64,000 bases of DNA, taken from the NCBI GenBank assembly GCA_019279435.1, contig JAAALK010000289.1, positions 33,361,067-33,425,066 of the forward strand, written 5' to 3'. This stretch comes from Zizania palustris. Taxonomy: Eukaryota > Streptophyta > Magnoliopsida > Poales > Poaceae. The notes below the pieces were generated by a model. The model searched no databases, had not been told where the DNA came from, and saw only the letters and a list, made by a program, of their open reading frames with translations. The translations under genes were made by a program, and so were the position numbers. Shown here one piece after another: positions 32,861 through 45,268 of this stretch (positions are counted from its first letter, which is position 1; every line of letters begins with the position of its first letter).

Positions 32861-34300
32861 TATCCGGGTCTTCTAACTGTGCCTCACGGATCTGATCGTA
32901 CAAGATAGGTTGGGTCTCCAAGGTGGCTAGATAAGCTCCTGTGATTAATCCGAGGTTTAACTTTTCCACCTCCTTATATAGCAAAGGCGCGTGATCCTGA
33001 ATCACGATGGCAGTGCAATATCCTTTATGACTTAGAGCATCAGCTACCACATTTGCTTTGCCGGGATGGTAGTGAATACCTAAGTCGTAGTCCTTTATCA
33101 ATTCTAACCATCGCCTTTGCCTAAGGTTGAGATCCGGCTGCGTGAAGATATACTTCAAACTCTTGTGATCCGTAAAGACTTCGTAGCGGTTTCCGACCAA
33201 ATAATGCCTCCATATCTTTAGGGCGTGCATAACAGCGGCCAATTCCAGGTCATGTGTAGGGTAGTTTAGCTCATGGGGTCTCAACTAACGAGAGGCGTAC
33301 GAGACAACCTTTCCGTCTTGCATAAGAACACATCCCATTCCCTGGCGAGATGCGTCGCAATAGACATGGAAGTCCTTCCTGATATCCGGTAGGGTCAGTA
33401 TGGGGGCTGACACTAGTTGGGCCTTGAGGGTACGAAAACTTTCCTCGCATTCGGGAGTCCATTCAAACTTCTTTCCCTTCTGCAACAACTTAGTCATAGG
33501 CTTGGCTATCTTGGAAAAATTCTCGATAAAACGCCGGTAATATCCTGCCAAACTAAGAAAACTCCGTATCTCCGATACATTGGTGGGTGGCAACCAATCA
33601 GTTATTGCTTCTACGGTGGCAGGGTCTACTGCGATACCTTGTGCAGAGATGATATGTCCAAGGAACTTTACTTCCACCGTCCAGAATTTGCACTTGCTGT
33701 ACTTGGCGTATAACTGATGTTCCCTTAGTTTTCCTAAGGTCAATCGGATGTGAGTCTCATGCTCCTCTTTGTCCTTGGAATATATGAGAATGTCATCTAT
33801 AAATACCACAATAAACTTGTCCAAATATTCCATGAATACCTTATTCATCATATTCATGAAGAAATCCGGGGCATTGGTCAAAACAAAGGACATGACGGTG
33901 CACTCATAAAGTCCATAGTGAGAGGTGAATGTCGTCTTGGGTACGTCTTCCTCTTGAATCCTTAGCTAATCATAACCGGACCATAGGTCGATCTTAGAGA
34001 ACACAATGGATCCTTTCAGCTGATCAAATAGATCATCGATCCTGGGTAGAGGGTACTTGTTCTTGATTGTCACCTCATTCAAGGCTCGATAATCCACGCA
34101 CATACGCTTAGCCTTGTCCTCTTTCTTCTCAACGAAGATGATGGGGGCTCCCCACAGGGATGTGCTAGGTCTGATGTAACCTTTCTTCTCAAGATCCTCC
34201 AATTCCTGCTTCATCTCAGCTAGCTCATTGGCGGCCATCCGATACGGTCGCTTATAGATGGGAGTGGTTCCGGGTACTAGATCAATCCGGAACTCAATGT
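32861..34300 (-). pseudogene. Element F reverse transcriptase and RNase H
   Basis: RT blocks are KRPYRMAANELAEMK, WGAPIIFVEKKE, MCVDYRALNEVTIKNKYPLP, SKIDLWSGYD, FIDDILIYSKDKEEH (catalytic pair present) and FLGHIISAQGI. YYRRFIENFS and KFEWTPECEESF lead into RNase H with YCDASRQGMGCVLMQ, HDLELAAVMHALKIWRHYL and FTDHKSLKYIF. Stops lie at about 33963 (GYD then stop, CAG-type) and 33285 (SYASR then stop, CAG-type). There is no frameshift. Confidence 0.92.
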
Positions 34301-35114
34301 CCCTTTTGGGTGGCATCCCTGGTAAATCCTCCGGAAATACGTCCAGGTACTCGCAGACCACTGGTATCTCCTCCAAAGTAATCTGGTGTAGACGAGGTCT
34401 TCCGGACTGCTGACTTGGCATCTGGAACGTGACAACAGTCCCCTCTTCACTGGTCACAGTTACTTGCCTCCGGGCACATCTTATCACACCTTGGTGTTTG
34501 TTGAGCCAATCCATTCCTAGAATTAGATCCAGGCCTTGGCATTCTATTAGGATGGGGTCAGCCCAGATTATTGTGCCTTGGATATCTACCCATACCCTTC
34601 GACTATAAGAATGGGCTTGGGTTTGTTTGCCAGGGGTGGCTATTAATACTGGTCTTGCTAATTCGCATTTGTTCAGATTATACTTCTCCACAAAAGTTGT
34701 TGAAATAAAGGAGTGCGTAGCTCCAGTATCAAATAATACCACTGCAGGGGCCAAATGTACTGTGAACTTACCCATGACGATCTCGGGTATGGCTAGAGCT
34801 TCCTCGGCGGAGACGTGGTTGACGTGGGCGCGGACGGTAGGGTTGGTCGTGACTCCTTGTGTACACTTGGGATGGGGGCACTGGTGGGAATAATGCCCTT
34901 CCTGGCGGCAGTTGAGGCATATCAAGGGCTTGTCGTGCTTGTCGCGCAGAACCTCTGCTTTCTTGGCAGGGGCGGTTGGAGCGGCCGGTGCAACGAGAGT
35001 GGGGCGAGGGTGTCCGGCTCCAGCGTTGGCGGTGGGTGGCGCTGGACGATACACTGGGCACGGATGATATTGGGGCGCCGGTGGGGGAGATGCAAAGCGG
35101 GGCCTCTGCGCCAT
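34301..35114 (-). pseudogene. Element F protease and nucleocapsid zinc knuckle
   Basis: CLNCRQEGHYSHQC is a perfect CCHC knuckle at about 34925-34880. The protease active site is VLFDTGATHSFIS at about 34735, with LILGMDWLNKHQ at about 34520. The frame is open with RT from 35114 down to the stop near 33963, 382 codons. Confidence 0.92.
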
Positions 35115-35955
35115 GCCTTGGTTCTAGCAGAAGGCGATCATCCTCTTCTTCTTCAGATCAACCTTATTTTGTTCGGTCTCTTAGATAATTGCCTTGTTGA
35201 CCAACTTTTGGAAGTTTGCGTAGTCTCCGAAGACCAGCTGAAGGGAAAGCTCGTCCTTCATCACCCGGAGAAACTTAGACTGCCTAGCCATATCAGTACG
35301 GACTTCCTGAGGCGCATACCGGGCTAGCCGGTTGAACTCGTGTAGGTATTCTGTCACGGACCTACTCCCTTGCTGTAGATCCCTAAACTCTTGCTGCTTC
35401 TGGGCAATGATGCCATCCAGGACATGGGCTACGCGGAAAGCGGTGGAGAACTCCGCCCAAGTGTGGACGTGTCCCTCAGGCAGAGTCTCACGCAGGTTGT
35501 CCCACCATTCCACGGTGGGTCCCTAGAGTTGGTCGGCATCAAAGGCTACCCTCTCCTGCTCAGTGCAAGTCAGGAGGTCCAACTTCTTCCCTATCGTTCT
35601 CATCCAGTCACCAGCCTCCATTGGGTTGGTGGTGCTAGAGAACGTGGGAGGGCGGACTCGGAGAAACTCCGACAGTTGAGAGGCGGGTGCAGGAGCGGGA
35701 GTGGAGGGTCGAGGAATCTCGGGCTGCTACTGGTGGAGATGGAAGAACTGAGCCTGCTGCTCCTACATCTGGTTTTGCTGTTGTTCCATCTGGTTCAACA
35801 GCGCGTCTACCAACTGATTCTGGTTGGCCATCATTTCGGCCAAGGTGGGGTGGTTGGCGACTGGGGCCTGCCTTTGTCCAGTCGCTCCCCATTGGGGCAG
35901 GTTTTCGTTGTCCCCTCTGTTTTGGGGACATTGGATCCCTGGGTGTTAGTCATCT
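35115..35955 (-). pseudogene. Element F gag
   Basis: On the minus strand a plausible start is the ATG at 35955 (MTNTQGSN). The core has NPMEAGDWMRTIGKKLDLL, VEWWDNLRETLPEGHVHTW, AEFSTAFRVAHV and SVTEYLHEFNRLARYAP, the standard capsid region of chromoviruses. Several in-frame stops break it, for example before GPTVEWW near 35524 and after KAII near 35180. The N-terminal third is Gln-rich and poorly conserved, and its frame is uncertain. Confidence 0.8.
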
Positions 35956-36142
35956 GAAGTTTCCAAAACAGACAATAATCTCTTTTTAGGGGAAATGAGG
36001 CTAAGTTTTATTCCATAATGCTTTATCCTTACGATTACATATAAGTCTTTTTATTTAATCTTCACCCATGCCTTATATTTGACATGAATGGCAATACAAT
36101 TCAAAACAATAAAGAGGAGACAATCAATCGTAAAAGCTACGT

Positions 36143-36955
36143 CTAAGACAGCTCGGGGGACGACTCGATCACAGGCTCAGCGGAGATGGTCGGGGTGGTG
36201 GAGCTGGAGGGTCCGGTGGGAGGTGCGCTGCGGGAAATTCTCTTGGGCCTCACTGTGGGGATCCGGAGCGATTTACGCTTGCGGGGGGGAAGGGGGGCGA
36301 CCTCCTCTAGATCCTTCTGCAACTCCTTAAGCTGATGATGAAGCTGTGCGGTGACGATGGCGCCCTGGCATAGAAGCTCATTCTGACGCCTCAACTCCTC
36401 TACCTCGATGGTCAAATGAGGGTTCTGCTAGACCTGTCGACGAAGATCGGCATTTTTGCAGTTTAGATTCTCCGACGTATGGCGGTAAAAGTCGATGGTG
36501 TCATGCTAACTATCTGCGTTGAGGACGGCCTTTGTGTGAAGATTGTCCATAGCCTCCAAAAGTCTCATGGTGCGGGTGATGGCAGAGTTGCTCTGAGTGA
36601 GGGGGCTGATGTAGATGCTGCGGTGACTCCTTGGTGTACGCATGGGCATGAAGCGGTAGACGGTGTCATGGAGGTGGCAGTCATAGACCAATCGAAGCTC
36701 GGCGAGGGCCTGGAGTGCAGCGCACTGGCTGGCCACCACGAACGAAGGTCCTCTGACTCCATGGGTGTAGAAGGGAGGCTGCGTGGGGGAGGGGCGGATG
36801 ACGACCGTGACCTCGCAGTAGCTCTCGCTCGCATCAGGAAAGATCCCGTGGAACACGGGGTCATGAACGAATCCAAGGAAGTCGATGAGCATGCGAAGCT
36901 TGCGGATGAATCTGGCCTCGTCGTGAAGAGTCCCACTCATGGTATGGACCGGCAT
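36143..36955 (-). pseudogene. Extra ORF upstream of gag in element F
   Basis: Two blocks in one frame, 36955-36506 and 36415-36143, are separated by stops near 36503 and 36430 and together span about 270 codons. The first holds YCEVTVVIRPSPTQPPFYTH and ASQCAALQALAELRLVY with DTVYRFMPMR. The second has a coiled coil (VEELRRQNELL, LKELQKDLEEV) and a basic stretch PPRKRKSLRIPTVRPKR. It lies between PBS and gag, where most chromoviruses have only leader. Layout resembles hypothetical proteins widespread in monocot repeats. Function is unknown. Confidence 0.6.
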
Positions 36956-37076
36956 CTACAAAAGAGAGAAATTTTTTGTGAAACTCCAGAAGATGAGAGG
37001 GTAAGTAATTTGTAAGAAATTATGGTTTAATATAAGTCCTAGGGTCAGGTCTGTTTGGCTTCCTACAGTCAAGTCA

Positions 37077-37088
37077 GCTCTGATACCA
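37077..37088 (-). promoter_or_regulatory. Primer-binding site of element F (initiator Met tRNA)
   Basis: On the minus strand TGGTATCAGAGC follows the LTR end (CATGACA) after three bases. Confidence 0.92.
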
Positions 37089-37091
37089 TCT

Positions 37092-40000
37092 TGTCATGCC
37101 CAGATTTAATAAATCCGGACCTTTATTGAAATTCCATAGAAAATCAATAAACCAAGACGTTCATCATGCGACCACGTACAATACGAGCAATCATTCACGG
37201 TTCATAGACCGTATTAGTACAAAAGTGAATAAAGGTGAAGAGAAACTAATAAAACAAAGGTCCTAGATGAACGCCTCCTTCCAGTCTTGCCTTGACTGGG
37301 TCGCTACTCCAGACCTTCATCCTCCTTGTAGTAGACGGGCTCTGGTGGTGTAAGTCAATGGGGGTGAGTACAAATGTACTCAGCAAGCCACCGGATGCAA
37401 ATATAATGCAGAGTAATAACAATGGAGATAGTGGCTAATTTTGCGGAAAAGCATAATTTGTAAAGCAATTGAATGTGATCAATTTATTAGTACTGAATTG
37501 TAAACATGTGTATGCATCATCATCTTCTAACTCGAGGGGTACAGTTAGCCCACCCTCGCTCAACAGACCTTACATGCCATGAATAACTCAACCATTCAAA
37601 CAATAGTAGACTAACTACGAGAAGTCACACAACCCGCCCTTGACCGTGGGCTCGGCTTTTCGAAAAGATTAAATACTCTGATCAGAGGTGTACCACTGTA
37701 CCCACAAGGCACGCACTCATCAGTTACACCAAAGTGTAACGAGATGACCCATACCATGGGAACTCGTGCCAAAACCTTTCATATGGACTGCCTTGACCTG
37801 ACAGCACCCTCTTATGGGTTTCATATGGTGTCTCGACACGTCGAGCCAACACCATACCCCCCTTGAGCCACGTCGGTATAAGTCACCCGTAGGTTTGCCC
37901 CTTTCCCCCCTCCACTATGGTGCATCGAGTCGGATTATTCCATACTTTCAGTTAGGACTTACCCATTAGACTTGTGGTTAGTACGGAAGTGCTTTGCAAC
38001 AGATCCCGCAGACCGGTCCTTATAGTGCCCCGGGTGTGACCAACAAATGCCCTAGCTTGCACCCGGAACCCACCATACTTATAACATTGCCAACTCCAAC
38101 AGAGTCCAGAGACGAGAATAACCGGGAAATTCATATAGTAGAATCCATCTATCTACGACTCATTCCTTTTTATCCTATAGCAGTTGTGTCGGTACATTGG
38201 ACACTAGCTAATATAATATTTGTAGAGTGACAAGGAGTGTAGGCTCAATAAGCATGGCTTGGGTTTGCACACAAGGACAGGGATCTAATAAATATAGTGT
38301 AGGGCTTGATATTTGACTAATGCAATATTATCCTATGAGTTATAGCGATAATTTATTAAAACATGGGTTCAATGATGATCAAAATGGGGGTTGTGACTTT
38401 CCTTGCTCAGCAAATGGTGAAGGTGGAACCTCGGGGTAAAACTTCGGCTCCTCGATGAACTCGAAGTCTTCTCGATACGGAAAAAGTAAACAATACATTC
38501 AATAAACAAATAAAATATCACAAAACAATAAGCATACAAGTATTAGGGTTTTTAATATGTGAAATAAAGCTTTATTATTCTGATGTTATGTTGAAAAACA
38601 TTAAAGTTTAGATTTTAAGGATTTTCCCAATTTATTTTATGGATTAACAATTTTATCCCTAAGGGGTTTTTATTTGTTTAATTAATAAGAATATTTTGGG
38701 CAACAGGGACATACTGTTTTTATGGCATTAATGTGTAGAGAATAAAATGCTGAATTTAACAAAATTTGAATGGTGAAATTTGGAGTTAAAATGAGCAAGT
38801 TATGAATTTTCAAAGTTTAAATCAATTTCTGAATTTTATTTTAAACAGAAAATAGATTCTGATCCACGGTGAGCCAGGCCCACGGTGAACCGTGTTACTA
38901 TGCACGTGGATCGGATCGATCTGGACCGTCCGATCTAGATCAAGCGGTCAGGCGCGAGGTGGGAAGGCTTAAGTGGCGATCGACGGTCGAGATCGCCCTA
39001 TACCCCTTCGGGTTTGATCGACGGCCGGGATTAAATCCCGAAGGGATTTAATCTGTGTGCTCTGATCGCGATCGTGCGGCCAGGATCGAGATCGCGATCG
39101 TACCCCTCTTCGTCTCCGACTCCGGTGGGCTCGGGTGCGGCGGCGACGGCGACGGCGAGGGCCTAGGGGCCTAGATCTCGGCGGAAATGGAAAGAGGAGA
39201 GGACGGCGATCATGACCATACTTGCAGTGACGACGACGGGCGTCCGACGGCGACCGGCGGCGAGGGTAGACGTTGAAGGGTTCTCGGGTGCTCGACGGCA
39301 ATGGCGATCCGGCGGTCCTCTTGGCCAATAGAGGTGTGGCCGAGGATGGGTGGGCTCCAGCGATCACGACAATGGTGGTGGCATGGATGGGGGAAGTTCG
39401 AGGCGGCGGCGAGTGGTGGCCGGAGGTGAAGCAGGGGCGAAAGCCAAGAAGGGGGTGGCGGCGCTCTGGATTGCTTCGGCTAGGGGCTTAGGGGTATGGG
39501 CTGAGTATGGTGAGCCGAGGGGTATAAATAGGGGGGCGCCGGCGTCCAAACGGAAGGGAACCAAGAGGTTTCCATTTCCTCTCCGGCGAACTTCCATGCG
39601 CGCGTGTGCTTGCCATCTAAGCCGAAAACGTGTGGGGTAATCGGGGAAAGCGATCACTGGTGTTTGGTAGGCTTCGGCGTGTGCCCAAATCGGCGAACGG
39701 CGGCTGGCAGAGGCGAATATGGCAGGGCCATCGCCGGCAATGGAAAGGGGGGATCCCTTTCCATCGGGGAAAAAGATCCCGACAGGTGGCCCCCACCTGT
39801 CGGTGGGCGAGCGAAAACGAAAGAGCCGATAGACGGGCCCTCGCGACCAGAGAGAGAGAGGGGCGCGCTGGTGAGGCTGACAGGCGGGGCCAAATGGGGC
39901 GCGGGCGGGAGAGAGAGGCGGGAGGCAGCGCCGACACCTGGGTCCCACCTGGCGGTGACACGGCGATGGACTGGGCTGGGCTCTAGGAGAATTTAGGGTT

Positions 40001-40218
40001 GCGGCCCATTAAGAATTAAAATGGTTTTCTAATTTAAAATAAATCCAGTAATTCATTTATTTGATTAGAGGTTGAATCACTATTGATAAAAATTTGTAAA
40101 AAAATTCTAAAATTATATCTTGGCCTCTAGATGCTATCATAAATTTTCCATGTTGAAGTTTTGAGTATTTCTCCCTGTTTGGCTTTAGTAGGGATCTTTT
40201 AGGATTTTCTTTAATAAA
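37092..40218 (-). repeat. 5' LTR of element F, first part (rest at 61955-62023)
   Basis: It is homologous over its length to 28252-31430. It is interrupted by element G at 40218/40219 with TSD ATAAA, and the missing 69 bp, ending GGGGTGTTACA on the plus strand, are found after G. Compared with the 3' LTR it carries an insertion near 39565 and a local duplication around ATTAAATCCCGAAGGGATT near 39030. Confidence 0.92.
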
Positions 40219-42253
40219 TGTTGGACCGGAAACGGCGACCAGGGGGTTGAATGGGAGCTTTTAAAATTTTATACTAAAAATAGCCTTCTGTTTTACTTCT
40301 GTCTTCTGCGGAACAGGCTTCGAACACACCCTTCGAAGTTCTGGTTCTGAGGTATTTTACGGCTCCGAAAACAGGCTTCGCAAGGAGCAAAAGTTCGAAG
40401 CCAAGAAGACTTCGCTCCACCCACAGCCCAGAAAATTCAGCTTCTGCTAAGTCAGTGCAGGCTCCGCACAGAGAGTGCCTTCGAGCAGGCTTCGCACTTC
40501 ACCCTTCATAAGAGCGGACTTCCCTCTGAGAACTTTGATCAGCTTTGCTAAGTCAGTGCAGGCTCCGCACACTGGGTGCCTTCGAGCAAGCTTCGCACTA
40601 CAGACTTCGCAAGAGCAGACTTCCCTCTGAGGACTTCGATCAGCTTTGCTAAGTTAGTGCAGGCTCCGCACACTGGGTGCCTTCGAGCAGGCTTCACACT
40701 ACAGACTTTACAAGAGCAGACTTCCCTCTGCGGACTTCGACCAAATACTTAGCGACAGCAACTGGTGCTGGGCTTCGTACTTCGATGGTCTAAACGGACA
40801 CTGAACACACTTCGCCAAGGGCTTCGACAAGGGAAGAAAAACGGGCTACGATCAGTGCTTCGCTAGCAATCAGAGAGGTCTAGCCTTTAGTTTACACGGA
40901 GCGAACAGACACTGAAAAACACACTTCGCTTGAACATGCTTCTCACACACTTCTCCAAAAAAGATTCAGTGCATAAACTCAACTCAAAAGAAGTGAGACA
41001 AGAGAGATCGAAGCATGTAGAGAAGTATGCTTACAAGCTCAAGCAGTAAATGATCACAGAATCAAAGCTTCAATGCTTGAACAGGGAACACAAAATGAAC
41101 ACAAAATGAAGCTTCAATGCTTCAAAGCTTCAATGCTTCAACCTTTGCAGTTTTAGACCCTTCTGAAGCCCCCCTTCGCATGCGAAGGGTGCGGTAGCTT
41201 CGGTGAGAAGCCTTTAGCCTGACGGCCTTCGCTTCACCGAAGTCAGCCTTCAATATAGTGACGGTTTTGAGCCAAAGCCATCAAAGCCCTTGGGTCTTCG
41301 CACCAACACCTTCGGAGTAGACCACCACGGCTTCGCAGCTTCTCCCAGCTCGAACTCCGTTCGTCCGTGTACCGAAGCCATGCATGGCCGATGTACCTCA
41401 AGTCAGCTTCGCTCTGGAGCCTGCCTCGCTCCGGAGTCAGCCTTGCTCCGAAGTCAGCTTCACTCTAAAGCCCCACCTTCAGAGTACACCCTTCGAAGTC
41501 CCTCCTTCGTCCAAGGCCTCCACATGAAGCATTCCATGAGCACTTCGTCGCAGTGTCTCTCCCCGAGCACACTCCTCGACGATCCTCACCCAGACCATGC
41601 CTTCGATGCACCTCGACTTCTGAGAACTTCGTCGGATATACCTTCGAGTGTCTCCCTCCGGAGCACTCTTCGAACGCCTTGCCTCATTACTGAGGACTTT
41701 GTCCACCAAACTTTGAAGTCACTCCATTCGGAGTACCCTTCGAAGTGCCTCGCCTCCGAAGACTTCGTCTCAGAGTACCTTCACCCAGAGCCAGGCTCCG
41801 CGCTTACTACCTTCTCCTAGCGCACCTCGACCCGAGGCCCGACCTCGACCCCTTCATAGCCTTCGTGACGGAGCTCCCTGCTCCCCTGGCATCAAGCCTC
41901 CCGCTTGACCCAGGTTCACCTGCTACGAACCGTCCATCGCCTCCGAAGTCACCTGCACACAATAGACAGACAGACAACTGTATCCAGTACCCCGAAGACC
42001 TCTCTGGGTAAGCAACCTCCGTTGCACACTCTGGTGTACCGCCCACAGTACCGAGACGTTCGGTACGACCCAGTCATCGTGTACTATCGGACCCCTCCGA
42101 CAAACACACTCCGCTGCAACAGCTGCAGCAACCAGAGCCCTGAACCCTTCAGTGAAACAACCTCTGAACCCCTTTAGAGGGACCCCTTCGAATCAGAGGG
42201 TAAAATCCATCAATCACTCATCACAGACTCCGAAACAAATCCTTGGTTTCTCA
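40219..42253 (-). repeat. 3' LTR of element G, promoter deleted
   Basis: It is 2035 bp against 2243 bp for the 5' LTR. The main difference is at 41100-41148: the segment that carries the TATA box in the other LTR (about 60590-60850) is missing and is replaced by short repeats of AAATGAACACA and GCTTCAATGCTTCAA. A 101-bp unit is present three times at 40445, 40546 and 40647. Confidence 0.92.
40445..40745 (-). repeat. 101-bp triplication in the G 3' LTR
   Basis: Three head-to-tail units begin TGCTAAGT[C/T]AGTGCAGGCTC. The other G LTR has the same three units at 59931, 60032 and 60133, while the D LTR has one, so expansion predates the G insertion. Confidence 0.85.
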
Positions 42254-43381
42254 ATCTCCCCCTTGATGAGTGCATTGACAACCAAATTCAAGTACAAGAA
42301 TATTTGAAAAATTTCAGCATAGAAGTGACCATAAAAACTCATAATCGAGCCAAAAACATGTCACTTGACAAAAGAATTTTCCTCCCCCTTTTTTTCAACA
42401 GAGTAAAAGCCCCTTCGACAAATCTCCTCTTTGCAAGATAAAAAACTCCCCCTGAGTTATTTTACCCCTTTGCTGTAGAGAACTCAAAAAAATTTCTCGT
42501 CCTTTGGCAATGCAAGCATCAAGGAGCATGTAAAAGAGGCATAGCTTCGAAATGGACACAATTGCAAAGACATATAAAGCAAAAATATACCAACATTAAT
42601 ACCAATTATCATGTGCTCAGCTCAATTTAACATTCTCTAAAAACATGATGACAGCATGTGATTTTATCATTTTGAAATAAATGCATCACCACTCAATCAA
42701 GGTAACTAGACAAGTAAAAGCACGGATTGCGCAAAGCTAGTCAATTTCTACTCAAGACAAACAAGTCCAGTTCAAGTGGAGCAAGAAAAGCAAACCTGAT
42801 GATCAATGAATTTGTTGTTCTTTTCATAATGCCAGGGGTTATTTGTTTGTCTACCTTATACTTTCCAATCAAGCCAAGCCTAGGCATGAAAGCCATCAGA
42901 ATCTTAAGGCGGTGATTTTGGCATGCACTACACTATCCCAGTTCAGACCAATGTGCAATGGTAAGCAGTCTAGAATAGGGTAGTGCGACAAACAAACCCA
43001 CCTGGATCTTTTAGCTTTGAAGCATGCAAATCATGGTTTTTTGGAATTTGAATTAAGTGAACAAATTGTTTAGCACTTTATGAATATCCATGAATACAAT
43101 TTTTCAACTTGCAATGTTTAGCATCCAGAAAAAAAGTGTCTTGCTATCAAGCAGATAAAAGATAGCTAAAGCAGTCCTGCCTAAACATGCTAGATTCAAG
43201 ACTAAGAGTGAGCATGATTTGATTTTGGAAAGAAAAGTCATGCACATAATGTATCAGATATATTAAATAGAGCTGAGCTGACATGATTACATGAATTACA
43301 ATCAGGCATATAAGTGCAAAAGATGTAAATGCAATTTCACACATGATGAGCATATGCAAGATAATCAAAATCTGCTCCCTC
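42254..43381 (-). other. 3' noncoding region of element G with repeated polypurine tracts
   Basis: There is no ORF that resembles an envelope. On the minus strand CAAGGGGGAGAT abuts the LTR and is the functional PPT (42254-42265). Further purine tracts with GGGGGAG lie at about 42381-42390 and 42446-42452. The region around 42900-43010 is recognisably homologous to the H 3' region (about 56150-56230). Confidence 0.8.
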
Positions 43382-45076
43382 TCACAAAATGCCGTAAGGG
43401 TGACAAACACCAAGTTCCCCACGCAAGTAAGCAAAACGAGAAGCATCGAGAGGTTTTGTGAAAATATCGACTAGCTGGTGTTGGGTATCAACATATTGAA
43501 GTTCAATATCACCCTTCTCATTATGATCTCTGAGAAAATGATATCGCACATCAATGTGTTTGGTTCTGGAGTGCTGAACCGGGTTGTTTGCAATACAAAT
43601 AGCACTAGTGTTATCACAGAAAAGTGGAACACTCTTATAATCTAACCCAAAATCCCGCAAAGTGGAAACCATCCCCACAAAATCTGAGAGCAACAGCTAG
43701 CTGCAGCAACATATTCGGCCTCAGTCGTCGATTGTGCAACACTAGACTGTTTGCGGGAAGACCAGCAAACCAGAGAAGTACCCAGAAAATGACAAGTACC
43801 AGAGGTACTTTTCCTATCAATCCTACACCCAGCAAAGTTCGCATCGGAATAACCTCGAAGACACAAAGAGAAAGATGCAGAATACCAAATGCCAAATTCT
43901 AAGGTATGTTTGAGATACCTGAGAATGCGCTTTACCGCTTGGTGGTGCGAAGCTCGTGGTGAAGCCTGAAAACGAGCACACAGACATACTGCGAAGTGTA
44001 TATCCGGCCTCGTAGCAGTCAAGTAGAGGAGGGAGCCGATCATGCTTCAGAACTCCTTCTGGTCTACGGCTTCTCCATCCTCATTAGGATCCAATGCTAC
44101 AGATGTAGCCATTGGAGTGGCAAGGGGCTTCGCATCAGCCATGTCGAACTTCTTGAGCAGGTCCTTGGTGTACTTCGTCTGGTGGACGAAGGTACCTTGT
44201 TTGCTTTGATTGATTTGCAAACCAAGGAAAAATGTGAGTTTACCCATCATGGACATCTCGAACTCCCTGCTCATGGCATCTGCAAACTCGGCAACCAAAG
44301 CATGAGAAGAGCCACCAAAGATGATATCATCCACATAAATCTGAACTAGGAGGAAATCTTTGCCATGCTTGAGGGGTTTTATCAACAGATCCCATCAAAT
44401 ATCCCCGCTCAAGCAGAAAAGACTTAAGTCTATCATACCAATCCCGAGGGGCCTGCTTGAGTCCATAAAGAGCCTTATGAAGTTTAAGGACTTTATGTGG
44501 GTATTTGGGGTTTTCAAAACCAGGGGGTTGTTTTACATAAACATCATCGCCTATGAATCCATTAAGAAAAGAACTTTTGACATTCATTTGATAGAGTTTG
44601 AAACCATGGGATGCCGCAAATGCAAGTAAAATCCTAATGGCCTAAAGACGAGCAACAGGTGCAAAAGTTTTAGTAAAATCAATCCCTTCTAATTGAGAAT
44701 AACCCTGAGCTACAAGTCTACCCTTGTTTCTAACTACAGTCCCATCCTCCCCTTGTTTGTTTTTGAAAATCCATTTTGTTCCAATGAAATGAACATTTGG
44801 TGGAGGATCAACTAAAGTCCAGACTTGGTTTCTCTCAAAATTTTCAAGTTCTTCATGCATGGCATTGATCCAACTAGAATCAGAAAGTGCATGACTAAGA
44901 TCTAAGGGCTCAAAAGAAGCAATAAAAGCGGAATCAATGAAATGAGCATGAGAACGTGTTACCCTTTGATCAAGCTCACCAATGATCTGCTCGGGAGGGT
45001 GCATCCTTTGAACATGATGTGGAGCCTCACGGTGGGATGCAGTCTCCCCCTCAACTTGTGCGTTCGAGTGATCCAA
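43382..45076 (-). pseudogene. Element G reverse transcriptase and RNase H
   Basis: RT starts about 44950 with SFEPLDLSHALSDSSWINAMHE and continues GTKWIFKNKQ, GRLVAQGYSQ, FTKTFAPVARL, SSFLNGFIGDDVYVKQPPGF, LYGLKQAPRDWY and the catalytic IYVDDIIFGG. RNase H has SDANFAGCRIDRKSTSGTC, TTEAEYVAAA and ADxFTKPLD-type tail DIFTKPLDASRF before the stop at 43382. Frameshifts lie near 44400 and 43680 and stops at about 44640 and 44046. The catalytic motifs are preserved, so decay is recent. Confidence 0.9.
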
Positions 45077-45268
45077 GATGACCGATGTCGAGGTAGTTTC
45101 TTTGGGACCTTGTGCTGAAGTGGTCGAAGCGGGGTTGGCTTTGGGGGTTGATGTCGAGGGTAGTAGGGGTTCATCCTCGAGATCTCTAGGATCTTCTTCT
45201 TCGAAGATGGTCTGTTACATGTCGTGTTCATTTGCCTGTTCAAGAGTAGAACTAACAGAGGGGGTTGA

